Assembly (NCBI GenBank): GCA_030674185.1
Contig: CM060306.1
Coordinates: 37,231,983-37,295,982, forward strand
Length of the DNA stretch: 64,000 nt
Reading direction: 5' to 3'
DNA from: Monoplex corrugatus
Lineage: Eukaryota > Mollusca > Gastropoda > Littorinimorpha > Ranellidae
The position numbers were made by a program, and so were the translations under genes. Numbering within the stretch: position 1 is the stretch's first letter; each line of letters opens with the position of its first letter. The notes below the pieces were generated by a model, which saw nothing but the letters and a program-made list of their open reading frames with translations, had not been told where the DNA came from and searched no databases. This document shows positions 30,160 to 42,175 of the stretch, piece after piece.

Positions 30160-31075
30160 TAGAATAATCATGATGAGGACAAGGAACAGAATCAAAAGAG
30201 AAATAGCAGAAGAACATTGTGGATTTATTGAAGGGAAAGGAATCACTAATGCCATGTACATCCTGAGAACTCTCATAGAAAGATCAATGGAGTTAAATCA
30301 AGATTTATATTAAACATTTCATATTGTGTTAAGTGTACCAAGGCTTTTGGTTGGGTAAGACACGAAGAATTAAGTAACTGTAAAGGTTTAACGCTGACGG
30401 AAACGATCTAAGAATAATAAGGAATATGTATTGGGAACAAACAGTAGCAATGAGAGTAGAAAATGACATAAGCTCTTTCCAAAATAGCAAATGAGGGGTT
30501 AGGCAGGGATGTATTCTGTCATTACATGCGTTTTCACTTTACAGCAAAACCATCATAAGAAAACTAGAAGATGGCCTTGAGACAAAGGTTGGAGGAAAAC
30601 TATTGAACAATCTTCGTTACGCAGATAACACCGTTCTAATTGCAGAGAATGAAAAACGACCTACAAAATCTTGTGAATGTAATAGAAATAGAAAGCAGAT
30701 ATAAAGGTCTGGAGCTAAATAGCAAGAAGATTGAATTCGTGGTAATTAGTAAAAAAAATCAAAACAAAAACAAGAAATCTTCTCATGCAAAATAACAATA
30801 TAAATAGACTAACAAATGACCCAACATTGAAACAAGTTGGTAACTTTAAAATATATGAGAACAGTCATCTCACCAGATTGAAAAGGCACATTAGAAGTAG
30901 CCAACAAATCAACCAAGCTTAAACAGCGTTCATGAAAATGAAAAGTGTTCTAACCAAGGAATGCCTATCAATTTATATCAGGATGAGAGTTCTTCAGTGT
31001 TATATAGAACCAATGTTGTTGTACGGATGTGAAGAGTGGACAGTCAACACACAAAGTCGAAATAAAAAAAGCTTT
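30160..31075 (+). pseudogene. RTE-like retrotransposon RT relic
   Basis: The sequence starts with AGAATAATCATGATGAGGAC, as do 48058 and 60572. It includes CGFIEGKG, AMYILRTLIERSMELN, a KAFGW motif A remnant, YWEQTVAMRVEN, RQGCILS and the RYADNT motif C (second Asp to Asn) near 30615, then GLELNSKK and YIEPMLLYGCEEWTVN. Frameshifted and dead. Confidence 0.8.
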
Positions 31076-31719
31076 TCCACAATTTTAAAGATTGTGTTTA
31101 CTGTTTCCACATTTCTTTTAAATTGAGACAATCTATCTTAACCAGAGAGTTATTTGCCATCGTAGTTTCTATGTGCTTCTGTATATGACCAAAGTATGAA
31201 GTTCAATCTTTCTTGTAAGAGTCCAACTAATGCTTCTACAGATGAATAATGCAGAACGTTCAATATTTCTTTTAAAAATGGTCCACTTATGCTTCCTCAG
31301 ATGACCAATGTATAAAGAAACCAGGAACAAACAAAAACATGATGAGAACGCGTACGTAATTCATAGAACATGGCGGGCACAAACTGACTTGGTCTTTGTC
31401 AAGTGTAGACAAAAACAAAGAAACAGAAAACGTAGGACAAAACCACAACAACACAACTTCTCTGGCGTTCTCTTGAGCTCGAGAAAATTACCAATATGAA
31501 ATTACATTTTTTGTAATGACTGGGTTTAGGAAGTACGAGAGAGAAAGGCAATTTTCTAAGCATTGTAATTTTTCTCGAAGCGTATGAATTATCCATACTA
31601 TTTTGTCTACACTATGCAGGAAGTGTGTTGCTGCATTGTCTACGTATTCTACCTTCAGTAGACATGCATTTGGGTGTTTCCTTAAAGTCACGTTTCCATA
31701 CACCAGCCACTGACAGGAC
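31076..31719. other. No recognisable gene
   Basis: AT-rich, with short internal near-repeats around 31180-31310 (ATGACCAAAGTATGAAG and ATGACCAATGTATAAAG). Confidence 0.4.
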
Positions 31720-31870
31720 TTACAGAATCTTTACTTTAACATGCAAATTTGATATTTTGCATGCATAGCACCACGAACGGGTTTTAGGCACAGACATGTC
31801 CGCATACATTGACCTGGGAGATCATTTAGCCGTAAATGTGTGCCTGTCTTGTCTTTTAATTAAATGGGCA
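31720..31870 (-). mobile_element. SINE fragment (snail-type family)
   Basis: The plus-strand text resembles the reverse complement of the SINE body: TTTGATATTTTGCATGCATA, CATTGACCTGGGAGATCA. Truncated. Confidence 0.45.
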
Positions 31871-32439
31871 TTCTCATTCTCATATCTGTGTATATTTCAG
31901 GGTTGTATTTGCTTGAATGTTGACTATCTTCCTGTTAAAAATGCGCAAATGATGACTGGAATATAAGGATGGACAGCAAATATGCTGGGTTTTGTGTCAC
32001 GAGCTGAGATAGAACTTGAGAAATCAGGTTTGGAGTCTACATCTCTGTCAAGAGAGCAATCTAGTTAAATATAGTCATTAAACATTTGTACAGATTTTAA
32101 CCTAAAAAAACGGTATTATGTTTGTCTTAGAGATAACAATGGGCAGAGTTCTAAACATTTACATGTTGACGAGTGCGGCCTATCTTTGGACTACTGAAGG
32201 CTAAGCAACTAAATTGAGTAACGCCAAATTTCATCAAGGAAAATCAAAATGAAAAATCCACATTTTAAGGCAAAATATTGAAATTTCAAAATATTGAAAT
32301 GTCAAATGGCTGATGTAATGCGTCTTGTGTATTGGCTAGTGACTACGTGCTTTCACCTCTCACTTTCAGCCTGCACGGCTGGCTATCACTGCTGCTTGCA
32401 GCTAGCTATGCGAAAAGGAGACCAGAATGTGTAAGTCTT

Positions 32440-33310
32440 CCTCTGTCAGTACATAGCCTCTACATCAGCAAGCCCTACGTTATGAATCCTCATGGCGACA
32501 TGTGGTAACTGAGCACCTCACGGACTCAGGCTAAAATTCGAGGGACTCGGAGGAGGTCTGGTCCCCAGACGTGTGACACGCAGGCCCACCAGCGTGTGGA
32601 TATGCCCTGGCGCCCACTAACCAGACCCCCAGCTATGGGTAAATAGCTCCACTGCCTTGTGGATATCTCAGGAGAGAATAAGGCTAAAGTAATAAACCCT
32701 GAAAAAAATCGCCCCTACTGCCTTGTCGGTTGTCGTGGGAACGACCAAGGCTAGCGGAGAGTCCGTACACAAACCGATGGAAGGCAACTGGAAACCACCA
32801 CCGTACTTTCCCAAGCAAAATCATAGCCAGACAAAACAAGAAAAAGGGAATAACGACGTAAACTGGGGCTCCTATGGAGCACCTTTGTCCAGTAGTGACC
32901 GTCATGCTGCACAGATGACACCAGACCGTCAGCAAGCTACTGCGTTCAATTTAAAAAAAATAATAAAATCGCAACATGGAATGTGAGGACATTGCTGCAA
33001 AAGAAAGAATTCGAGAATTAGGGAAACTTGTGGAATGGGCACACCTGAATGAGTTCATTGTGGGAAACACCTGGTTTGAGCAGCCTAATAGAAGAAAATG
33101 GACATGGATGAGTCCAGGAGGTAATACCAAAAATCAAATTGACTACATCCTGATCAACAAAAGATTTAGAAATTCTTTGCTGACAGCAGAAACACTACCA
33201 GGCGCAGACTGCAACAGTGACCACAACTGTTTCTTCACACAGAGAAGTCCTTTAAAAGACAACATCAGTGCTATTTCCCATTATGTAGTTAAGAAACATG
33301 GGCGTAACGA
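32440..33310 (+). pseudogene. RTE-like retrotransposon: 5' UTR and endonuclease pieces, internally deleted
   Basis: A GC-richer 5' UTR-like segment (32500-32760) is followed by KIATWNVRTLLQ-like text near 32965, the start of an AP endonuclease. It jumps directly to the endonuclease C-terminal half (KLVEWAHLNEFIVGNTWFEQ, KWTWMSPGG, NQIDYILINKRF, ADCNSDHN) at 33010-33230. The catalytic middle part is missing. It matches craniofacial-development-protein-2-like RTE endonucleases. Confidence 0.75.
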
Positions 33311-34719
33311 TGACTGACAAGTGAAAAATGATACCAGTCCCAAAAGTGGCTTATTGAAATCATCAGGCAAGCGAGAACAAAGCCTGAAGTTCTGACAAGG
33401 ACTGCTCAAGCAGTAACTGTTCTGGTAAACCTAAAACAAATATGGAAAGACAATATGAAGCTGTGGTATGTTCTCGTGCTTTCCATCTTCTTATATGCAT
33501 GCAAGATATTGTTTTTGACAGTGGAACTGTAGAAGATTCTGAAAATATAGATGAGATGCTTCAGAAGACTTCTCTTCATCTCTTGCAGAGTCTATATCAC
33601 AAATAACAAAGCGTGAAGAATAATGGACTAACACATGATACATTTTAAAGACCTACTGTCCTTAGTAAAGAAGAGAAAACTCAGATAGTATAATCATATA
33701 ACAAGATCTAGCAGACATGTATAGATCATTCTTCAAGAACTGGTAAAAAGGAAAAGGAAAATGGGCTGAAGAGGAAATGGACCAGACATCATCACAGAAT
33801 AAACAAAGGAGAGTTCTGCTGCAAGTATACACTCGTCCACAACCGGAAAAAGTGGAAGCAACTAGTGTAGCGTTCTTTACAGTGGCACTCCTACACCCCT
33901 AGCAGATTGCAAGATCCATAAACCAAAAGCTGTAAGTGCCATTACTGTATGGGGTGAAGGGGTAGAGATTTCACCGCTGCTGTGTCCTCTTCCTCTTCTT
34001 CTTCCTACTCTGCTTTGCTTTCCAGCGCTGACCAGGAAGACAATTCATTCACAACTAGATGTTCTGGAAGTCGCACATATGTTACTCGAATAAGAATTGA
34101 ACCATTGCAGTCAAACTGGAGGGAAGAAGCTCCAACTGTGCAAAAGTTTACATCCTTATTCCTGTTTTAGCATGCATTCAGTCCTTAGGCGCTGACTGCT
34201 GATGTTGCTTTGTGTTTCCAATGAACTTTTGATGTACTGTTGCACACGATAACCATGAGATAACGGAAATGTGGTGACAGCAATGAATATAATGACGATA
34301 ATCATAATAGTAGTAAGGCTTACAATGATAAAGACTATGGTGATGGTGGCCAGTTTAGATGATGAAATATGAAAGAAACGGGATCAAGGAAAATGGAGTT
34401 TATTTCATGTGTTCATTACATGCTCATAAACAATGTGTCCACACAGTCGAATCCCTCACGTTACAGACAGAAGTAAATAATTTTGATAAAGATGGTGGAG
34501 CTCGGAGTCTAGTCAAGAGGGATTCATTGCACACAGACAATTCCAAATGTGCTCTCACCAAATCCACCAACAATTACATGACAGACTCCCTAAGCCTGTG
34601 CAAAAACCCTACACATGGCAAAGGCTTCAAATAGGTTGGGAGGGAGAGACCTATAAACACTAAGCTGACGCTACTAGACCACCAAAATGAATGAATCATT
34701 GAGATGGACGAAGAACAAT
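33311..34719. other. Mostly unrecognised; weak tail of the RTE relic to about 33800
   Basis: 33311-33800 reads like decayed LINE sequence (no clear motifs). 33960-34190 has CTT-rich low complexity and a 62-codon open frame of unknown meaning. Nothing else is supported. Confidence 0.35.
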
Positions 34720-34885
34720 CCAATCTTAATGCTGGGATGCAACTCGAGATAGGACCTCCTGAATCCATGGTTCTACCAAAAGAACCAAACAGCCCCCATA
34801 AAAAACTGTGACCCACTTGAGGATTGAACCTAAAACCACTGTGTTATGAGCATGGCACTCTAAAAACTGAGCTAATGGATTATCT
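34720..34885 (-). mobile_element. tRNA-derived SINE-like repeat, second family, copy 3 (best tRNA head)
   Basis: The minus strand beginning at 34880 reads CCATTAGCTCAGTTTTTAGA, then a GCTCATAAC anticodon-loop-like region, then GGTTCAATCCTC. A box, anticodon region and B box are in tRNA order, most like an Ile/Met-type tRNA. The body continues leftward as in the copies at 27300 and 28195. It is a SINE head rather than a functional tRNA. Confidence 0.65.
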
Positions 34886-35025
34886 GTCTGTCTATCTATC
34901 TATCTATCTGTCTATCTGTCTATCTATCTGTCTATCTATCTATTTATCTATCTACCTATCTCCCCACCCACACTATCTATCTATCTCTTTATCTCTCTCT
35001 CCGTCTGTCTGTCTGTTTCCCCACC
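34886..35025. repeat. (TATC)n / (CTGT)n microsatellite
   Basis: Compound tetranucleotide run directly adjoining the dispersed repeat at 35030-35250. Confidence 0.95.
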
Positions 35026-35029
35026 CCCA

Positions 35030-35250
35030 TCCCCCGTGGGGATGCTGGGGGATCTTTCAGTATAAATAGTATCCCCACCTTCTGGATATTCTGTGCGAGA
35101 AATTTCCTCTTTTCTGTCCCCCTCTTTGTTTCTTTCTTCCTCCTATGCTTTCTGTCATTTGTTCCTATCACTTTCTGCCTTGCTGGTCTGTTTACCTGTA
35201 AGTGTTCGATAAATCTTACATTCTTTCTCTTAGGATTGATAACAGGGTAC
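35030..35250 (-). repeat. Dispersed repeat with GACA/GATA tail, copy 2
   Basis: Counterpart of 26086-26385 in the opposite orientation, with its microsatellite tail at 34886-35025. The minus-strand frame gives FIEHLQV, a basic middle and LFILKDPPASPRG. Confidence 0.5.
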
Positions 35251-35579
35251 ATGTGTTGGGTGCATTTTTGGCTCTTGGGAGGTGAGATATGCAGTAGTGA
35301 TTTTAGGTGATTTAACCCCTTTTTATGTATGTTTTGGTGTCCTTGGTTGTGTTTAGATTTACATTCAGATGTGTGTTTTGAATCCCTGTACGATAAATTT
35401 CACGGAGTGGTCAACCCCGGGGGCGTCTCCTTGGAATGTGTGCGTGATCGCATTGGTGTGTGTACTTGGTTTTCTTTTCCTTTTATTCTTGTTGAAGTAT
35501 AGTGCATGTTTTGAAATGGTTATAGCCCTGATATGGCTCTACGCAATCGGCTGGGCTTCAAACAAAAATAACAGTAACA

Positions 35580-35580
<1 letters not shown>

Positions 35581-35626
<46 letters not shown>

Positions 35627-35655
35627 CTATCTGTCTGTCTGTCTGTCCATCTATC
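35581..35655. repeat. (ATCT)n / (CTGT)n microsatellite
   Basis: About 12 ATCT units followed by CTGT units. Confidence 0.95.
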
Positions 35656-35689
35656 TATCTCCTTCACTCTCCCCTCCATACTATACAAC

Positions 35690-35818
35690 GCGCACACACA
35701 CCAACGCGCGAGCACATGCGGGCATACAAACACACACAAACACACATAGACACTCATTCGTATATACACACACATACACACACGCACGCACGCACGCACA
35801 GAGAGAAAGAGAGAGAGA

Positions 35819-35873
<55 letters not shown>

Positions 35874-35905
35874 ACCATCATCATCATCATTAGTATCATT
35901 GTTAT
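35690..35905. repeat. CA-rich, GA and (GAT)n microsatellites
   Basis: CA/CG-rich 35695-35800, GAGA 35800-35820, GAT 35819-35871, then ATC-rich to about 35895. The GAT block and following ATC block are inverted with respect to each other and could fold. Confidence 0.95.
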
Positions 35906-36039
35906 CATCATCACAATGTTTATAACGTGATCAGTCATCTGTTCATCAGTCATCGGAATACAATAGTCAGCAAAGCTGCTGTTTGTGTATGACCCATCAC
36001 AATAGATAAATAAAAGTGCTTTCAGGTAGTGGAGTCTTT

Positions 36040-37445
36040 AAGCATTTATGTTTATTTGAGATCACAGCAATCACACGTATTTACATTAGTGTACAGTATG
36101 ACAGTGCAACTTTTCAACTAACATTATGTTTATTTGTGATCACAGCAATCACACGTATTTACATTAGTGTACAGTATGACTGTGCAGCTTTTCAACTAAC
36201 ATTATGTTTATTTGTGATCACAGCAATCACACGTATTTACATTAGTGTACAGTATGACTGTGCAGCTTTTCAACTAACATTATGTTTATTTGTGATTACA
36301 GCAATCAAACGTATTTACATTAGTGTACAGTATGACAGTACAACTTTTCAACTAACATTATGTTTATTTGTGATCACAGCAATCATACGTATTTACATTA
36401 GTGTACAGCATGACAGTACAACTTTTCAACTGACATCATGTTTATTTGTGATCACAGCAATCACACGTATTTACATTAGTGTACAGTATGACAGTGCAAC
36501 TTTTCAACTGACATCATGTTTATTTGTGATCACAGCAATCACACGTATTTACATTAGTGTACAGTATGACAGTACAACTTTTCAACTGACATGTTTATTT
36601 ATGATCACAGCAATCACACGTATTTACATTAGTGTACAGTATGACAGTACAACTTTTCAACTGACATCATGTTTATTTGTGATCACAGCAATCATACGTA
36701 TTTACATTAGTGTACAGTATGACAGTACAACTTTTCAACTGACATCATGTTTATTTGTGATCACAGCAATCACACGTATTTACATTAGTGTACAGTATGA
36801 CAGTACAACTTTTCAACTGACATCATGTTTATTTGTGATCACAGCAACCACACGTATTTACATTAGTGTACAGTATGACAGTACAACTTTTCAACTGACA
36901 TCATGTTTATTTATGATCACAGCAATCACACGTATTTACAATAGTGTACAGCATGACAGTGCAACTTTTCAACTGACATCATGTTTATTTGTGATCACAG
37001 CAATCACACGTATTTACAATAGTGTACAGTATGACAGTACAACTTTTCAACTGACATTATGTTTATTTATGATCACAGCAATCACACGTATTTACATTAG
37101 TGTACAGTATGACAGTACAACTTTTCAACTGATATGTTTATTTGTGATCACAGCAATCACACGTATTTACATTAGTGTACAGTATGACAGTACAACTTTT
37201 CAAACTGACATTATGTTTATTTATGATCACAGCAATCACACGTATTTACATTAGTGTACAGTATGACAGTACAACTTTTCAACTGATATCATGTTTATTT
37301 GTGATCACAGCAATCACCGTATTTACATTAGTATACAGCATGACAGTACAACTTTTCAACTGACATTATGTTTATTTGTGATCCCAGCAATCACACGTAT
37401 TTACATTAGCGTGCTGTATGACAGTGCAACTTTTCAACTAACACT
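36040..37445. repeat. 78-bp satellite array, about 18 units
   Basis: Units of 78 bp (some 75 bp) contain TTTATTTGTGATCACAGCAA, CACACGTATTTACATTAGTG and a CAACTTTTCAACT end. Each carries the 10-bp palindrome TGTGATCACA, or a one-base variant of it. Because 78 is a multiple of three, a 412-codon frame (26-residue period) stays open from 36016 to 37254. It ends after a 1-base insertion near 37204. I regard the frame as a by-product. Units are very similar, so the array is young or homogenised. Confidence 0.96.
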
Positions 37446-38335
37446 TTAAAATGTAGTCATATGTGCATGTAGGGCGCATTCCGAGGTTCAATACAAAATA
37501 CGCAAATGAAATGGTTACAAAATCCCTCTTCCATTCATAGATTTTAATTTTGACAGATGTGATTACTATTCACAGTGTCCAATCAAATGTAGAATGGGAC
37601 AACGTGGGGGGGGGGGGGGGGGGGACAAAAGAAAAGAAAAGAATAAAAGGAAGTGCTGTATTTGTTTTAAAAATATCCCTTTAATCTCACTTGGTATGTA
37701 CAGAAATGATGACCTCGTTTATTTCACCCGTGAAAAAGCAAAAAAGTAGTCATCAACATGACAGTGATGCGCCTATCAACTCAACCACTTTCACTAAACC
37801 TCACAGCTGGCAGGCATCAAGATAGTGGAAGGACAATACACTGGTAATGACATGATGGTGTGCCATAAAACTATAAAAAAAACTTTTGATACTCTTACTT
37901 TCATACGTTCTGCATGTCACGCATGTGTAAACCTTTGGGTTGACCTATCAGTCCATATGTGTGTGTTTACAGGTCAGAACGTTGACTTTTTCCACCTTTT
38001 GCTTTAATCTATAGGTCTCTATATGTGTGGTTACATTTCACTCATTATTTCAAATATCTCAGAATTTTCAAATACGAGTCTGTATTAAGTACAACTGAAA
38101 GACGAGCTTGTTCCTAGTGAAGATTAAAAATCATTTTAGACAGGAAAAGTCTTATCTATCTTTACATCACAAGTAGAGCGATATTGATGACTCTTAACTA
38201 TATCAATGGTCTCTTTTAAGATACATAAAATATCTTATTTTGTGTTGATTCTAAATCACTGCTATATACTTTGAAACAAGACGAAAATCAAATTTAAAGG
38301 GACATCATTTTTTAGATCAAACGTTCTATTGTATT
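37446..38335. other. No recognisable gene; poly-G tract at 37609-37624
   Basis: Unique-looking AT-rich DNA; a G run of about 16 followed by an A-rich stretch. No supported features. Confidence 0.45.
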
Positions 38336-38339
38336 TTAT

Positions 38340-38860
38340 CCAGCAGTGTTGATAGAAATTTTTGCTGGTTTCTTTCATATTGTAGACTTCATTGGAATGA
38401 AGTTTCTGACAAATTGGCTAAAGATGGTGCATCAAATAATGCAAATACAGTAATGTTCAATAATCAGGACTATCACTTCATGAAATTAGCTCTGTATTAG
38501 AAAGATCTGTTTATGCCAGTTTCTCAGCTACTCGAAGCCTGATCTTTTACCGCTCCAGACAGCTAGCATCCTTGATTTACAAATTAAGGCTTAATTCTTG
38601 GTGACAAAATATACACAAAATATATTTTGTCAAAACATTATCAATCTACCATCAGTTCTTTGAATGTCCTATTTTACGTACGATTTATGCAAATAGCAAT
38701 CTTGATTTTTCCTGTTCTGACATTAGCGATATCCCTTTACAACAAAAAACAATGACACCGTTCCAGTGTCCAGCTTATTCTCAGAGAATTCTGTTTGGCA
38801 GATTGTTATGAACAGTTATTTAATTGTAATATGTTGTTATTTGGCATTATTATGTTAAAA
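38340..38860 (+). pseudogene. LINE relic with RNase H C-terminal motif
   Basis: The plus frame near 38387-38440 reads LHWNEVSDKLAKDGASNNA, close to the G-N-E-x-A-D-x-L-A-K block at the end of LINE RNase H domains. It is followed by a stretch with LIYKLRLNSW, LSIYHQFFECPILRTIY and NLDFSCSDISDIP, which resembles the Cys/His tail of I- or Nimb-type elements. Stops interrupt it. Confidence 0.65.
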
Positions 38861-39339
38861 CTTGTTCCTTTCAATTGTTCCCCTTCTTTCCTTCAAATTC
38901 GTTCTTGTTTGCAGTTTCTTTACTAAAATCACAACTGTAAACAGATATTTAATAAAAGATTCATTCCTTACATTTCGAAATGTCAGTCTCACGTTTCAAA
39001 ATGTCGATCTTTACCCTTGGGATTAACTTATAGGTCTAAGCATGTGTGTTTTCAATTAAAAATACCGAGCTTTCCTTGAAAACATGTGGAGTCGTTTTTC
39101 TCATGTTGATGCGTTGGCTAGATCTTGATGTAGATGTCGGTCAGCCTCAACCTAATGTCAATCAGTCCATGATGAGTTGCCAGGATTTTGATGTTTGTTT
39201 CAAGCGTTCTCATGTGCTGACTGATGTTGTGAATTGTTAACTTCGTTTGTCTCATATCTTTGCAAACAAATGTTTGTTTTGTTTGTTTGTTTGTTTGTTT
39301 GTCTTTGTTGTGTTGTTGTGTTGTTGTTTTGTTTTCTAG
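38861..39339. other. No recognisable gene; TTTG-rich run at 39272-39335
   Basis: T/G-rich low complexity precedes the RTE-like 5' UTR. Confidence 0.4.
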
Positions 39340-40228
39340 GGAACCTTGTCAGTCCTAGGATAGGCTGTCAAGCACCAGGAGAAGTCAAACGCTCCAACCC
39401 AGCGGGTCCCCGGGTGGCGGATAGGGGAATGCCCTGTTATGGGGTAGTTGTGAATATTCAATAAGCAGTCCCGGACCAAATCATGGGAGGCCCTTTGGCA
39501 AGGCTGAGCACCCATCAGCCACCCTTGCTGGGGTTACAGGGAAACCATGGAGTGCAGTATAGCGGATGTGCACACAGCATGGCGGATGTGCACATCAGCG
39601 GAGGAACTTTGTTTAGTCAACGGTGAAGTACACAAGACGCTGAAGAGAGACGCCCAGGGTCACCAAGTTCAGTCAGAGAACTACTGCAAGTCCTTATCTA
39701 GCTAAAGAAAGCAATGAAATGACACAGATTCAAAGAAGTCCATCCCGCATCGCTCGTCACGCGGTCAACCAAGGAGCGCGTCCTGCAACATTGTCTCAGG
39801 CTGCAGTCGAAAAATCAGCTACTGAGACCAAAGTAATCAAAATACCAAAAACTCGAAGCTTCAATACAGGACTGATGAAAGGAAAGAAAGACATCTTCAT
39901 AGCTACTCTCAATGCCCATACACTTCAGAAGGAGGGACAGATACCTGAAGTGATTGCGTCAGCAGAATCTACAAACCAAAACATTTGCCTGTAATAACAT
40001 AGATTCTTACATGAAGACATTGCAACAAAAGAACACAGTTTCGGAATTTGGAAGCTGATTACATGTTCAGCCTGGAAAGACAGCGTGAATGCCCTTAGCA
40101 ATGTCGAAATGATATCTCCAAGAATAATGATAGCTACTTTCAACTGAAATCCTCGAACCTCGATAGTCTCCTGTTACAGCCCCACTAATGTAAGTGATGA
40201 AGTGGAAGTCGAAAGATTTTATCAGTGT
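39340..40228 (+). pseudogene. RTE-like retrotransposon: 5' UTR and endonuclease N-terminus
   Basis: A relatively GC-rich 5' UTR-like segment (39340-39715) precedes a frame from 39719 with SRIARHAVNQGARPATL and then the endonuclease start KKDIFIATLNAHTLQKEGQIPEVI and AESTNQNI. After a stop, homologous text continues in other frames to 40228 (FLHEDIATKEHSF, WKLITCSAWKDSVN, ISPRIMIATFN, YSPTNVSDEVEVERF). It is 3'-truncated. Confidence 0.75.
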
Positions 40229-40354
40229 CACGGCAGTTTGTTTATTTTCTTTTTTTTTCTTTTTTTTCTTTCTTTTTCTTATTTGGGGACAGGGGTGTTT
40301 CGCGGGGTAAGAGGTGTGGAATTTTGTCAAGTGGGACAAAACTCACCTTCCCAG

Positions 40355-40920
40355 TTATGGTTTACCTGGGCCTGTGTGTGTGTATTTTTGCGTGATTTTT
40401 GTATTTCGGTTGTGAACAGATGTTCTGTCAAATCGTGTTTGTGGCCTAAGTTATGGTTTACTTGGGCCTGTTTCTGTGTAAATTTTTGTGCGCTTTTGGG
40501 GCTGATTTTTGTGAACAGGGGTTGTGTTGTCTGACGATATTGATGTCAACCAGATTTTGACATCAGTGTTCAACACATTTTATCATTACGTTAATTTTAA
40601 AGCTGCTTTGTATTTAAAACATTAGTCTTAATATTACTCTTATGCAGCTTTTGGTGTATTTTTGAAAAGAAGAGAAGTGCATACCAATATGTCCATACTC
40701 TTTACTCGAACGAGAGGAATGAGTTCACGGTCCAACTATCGATCTCAACATTAGGCTGTGGCAAATGACGTTGATTACAATCTGACGTTGACCTCATGCT
40801 CTCTTTCATTTGCAGTCGTGCCAAACGATGATTTTTCTGGCTGATGCGGATAATTTGTTGATTCTGGTTTGATGCTGATCTCAAGTTCTATTTTCTCTTG
40901 CAGTCGTGACGAACGATGTT
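40355..40920. repeat. Two small tandem duplications, about 95 and 107 bp periods
   Basis: 40355-40450 and 40451-40540 share AGTTATGGTTTAC.TGGGCCT and TGTGAACAG. 40780-40835 and 40887-40925 share TTGCAGTCGTG.C.AACGATG, each preceded by a TTCT-rich run. Unrelated to each other; no coding role seen. Confidence 0.6.
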
Positions 40921-41891
40921 CTTTCAAAGATAAACCCCTGGAAACAAAAAGTTTGCTTTTTTGTAATTTTGCAAATTATAGATTCAAAATAAACTGCCAT
41001 CTGAGAAAGAAATGACATAAGATAAGAAAACAAGAATAAAAGAAAAGAACATTTTCTTATTTTCAACGGTAATAGTACAAGCAGAATAATGCTTTTATAC
41101 ACCCAGCCCTCGCCCATTGAGGGCCTACACTAATGCAAGTACACTGTAATACACACGCAGAAGCTATACATATAGAAATGGACTATAACACCATAGAGAT
41201 TTCAAAATAATGCCATATTGGAATGGCAATAGTATAGGGAGAGATAGAGAGGGGGAGATAGACAGACAGACAGACAAATAGACAGACAGATAGACAGAGA
41301 CAAAGAGAGAGACACACACACAGACAGAAAGAGATATAGCATAACGTGTAAGAACCATCACCACTATCATTATCATCAATTTTATTATTAAAAGAAAGAC
41401 AATTTCCACGAAAATACCAATATTGGCGCCAAAGAATGTATGTCTTACACACCACAGAACACAGGTATGGAACAGCGATACACATATTCGTACATTATAT
41501 ACAATTATACTTTTATAATAAGACAGACAGACAGACAGAGGTGAGAGAAAGTAGAATCGCTTAAGGTGTCTCCATCTTTTGTGCTTGCTTGACATCTACA
41601 TAATAAGACGTATAAAGTACGGCTCTGCAATGCTGTGTTAAGTTGCAATGGAACTCTATAGCATCATCATCATCATGTTATATAACACGTAAAACATTGT
41701 GTGACCTTCAGTCCCTGCCTCTAATGGTCAACTCATCTTTGGTTTCTCAGCAACCTCAATCGCTGGTGTAACTACTCATCAAGGTCTTTGATGTCAATGA
41801 TACACGGAGGCTCTCAAGTAATACATGGAGGCTCTCAACTGAGAGACACAAAGGCAATGTCCACGTAGGGATGTGCGTGTGGGAGACTCAC
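40921..41891. other. No recognisable gene; (GACA)n near 41255-41330
   Basis: Contains GAGA/GACA simple repeat, a small CAT repeat near 41661 and a 20-bp near-duplication ACGGAGGCTCTCAA / ATGGAGGCTCTCAA at 41806-41838. No supported gene. Confidence 0.4.
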
Positions 41892-41965
41892 CTTCTCTGT
41901 ATCTGTGTAATGATTGTCATCAATAAGATCTGACACCATGACTACGTTGATAATGATGCCTAAGC
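41892..41965 (-). CDS. Possible further 3' exon of SLC46-like copy B (tentative)
   Basis: The minus strand has ACATATCACAG|GC as an acceptor and GAGAAG|GTGAGT as a strong donor. Between them is an open frame giving a hydrophobic then acidic peptide (LGIIINVVMVSDLIDDN). This would suit the second half of TM12 and the start of the C-terminal tail. However, exon B6 leaves two bases and this frame needs one base before it, so the two do not join in phase as read. It may be a decayed exon of copy B, belong to another copy, or be chance. Confidence 0.3.
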
Positions 41966-42175
41966 CTGTGATATGTCCCATATCATTAGTGATTATTTTG
42001 TTCAAACACAGAAAGAGGTTATAATGTGCATTTGCTGATTACAGTTAATTGTTGTTGTTTTTTTCGAAACAGCTTGGAGAAATGTCCTTTGAGCAAAACT
42101 TTATCAGTATTAACATAAATTGTACAGTATTGAAAATTATTGTTAACTTGTATAAATGAGTAAAGTCATATATTT

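Noticed and set aside
32500..32960. GC-richer stretch as a CpG-type promoter
   Set aside because: Better explained as the 5' UTR of an RTE-like element because endonuclease text follows directly.
36016..37254. 412-codon repetitive ORF as a gene
   Set aside because: It follows a 78-bp satellite unit and is ended by a 1-base change within the array; no signal peptide, domain or flanking gene structure.
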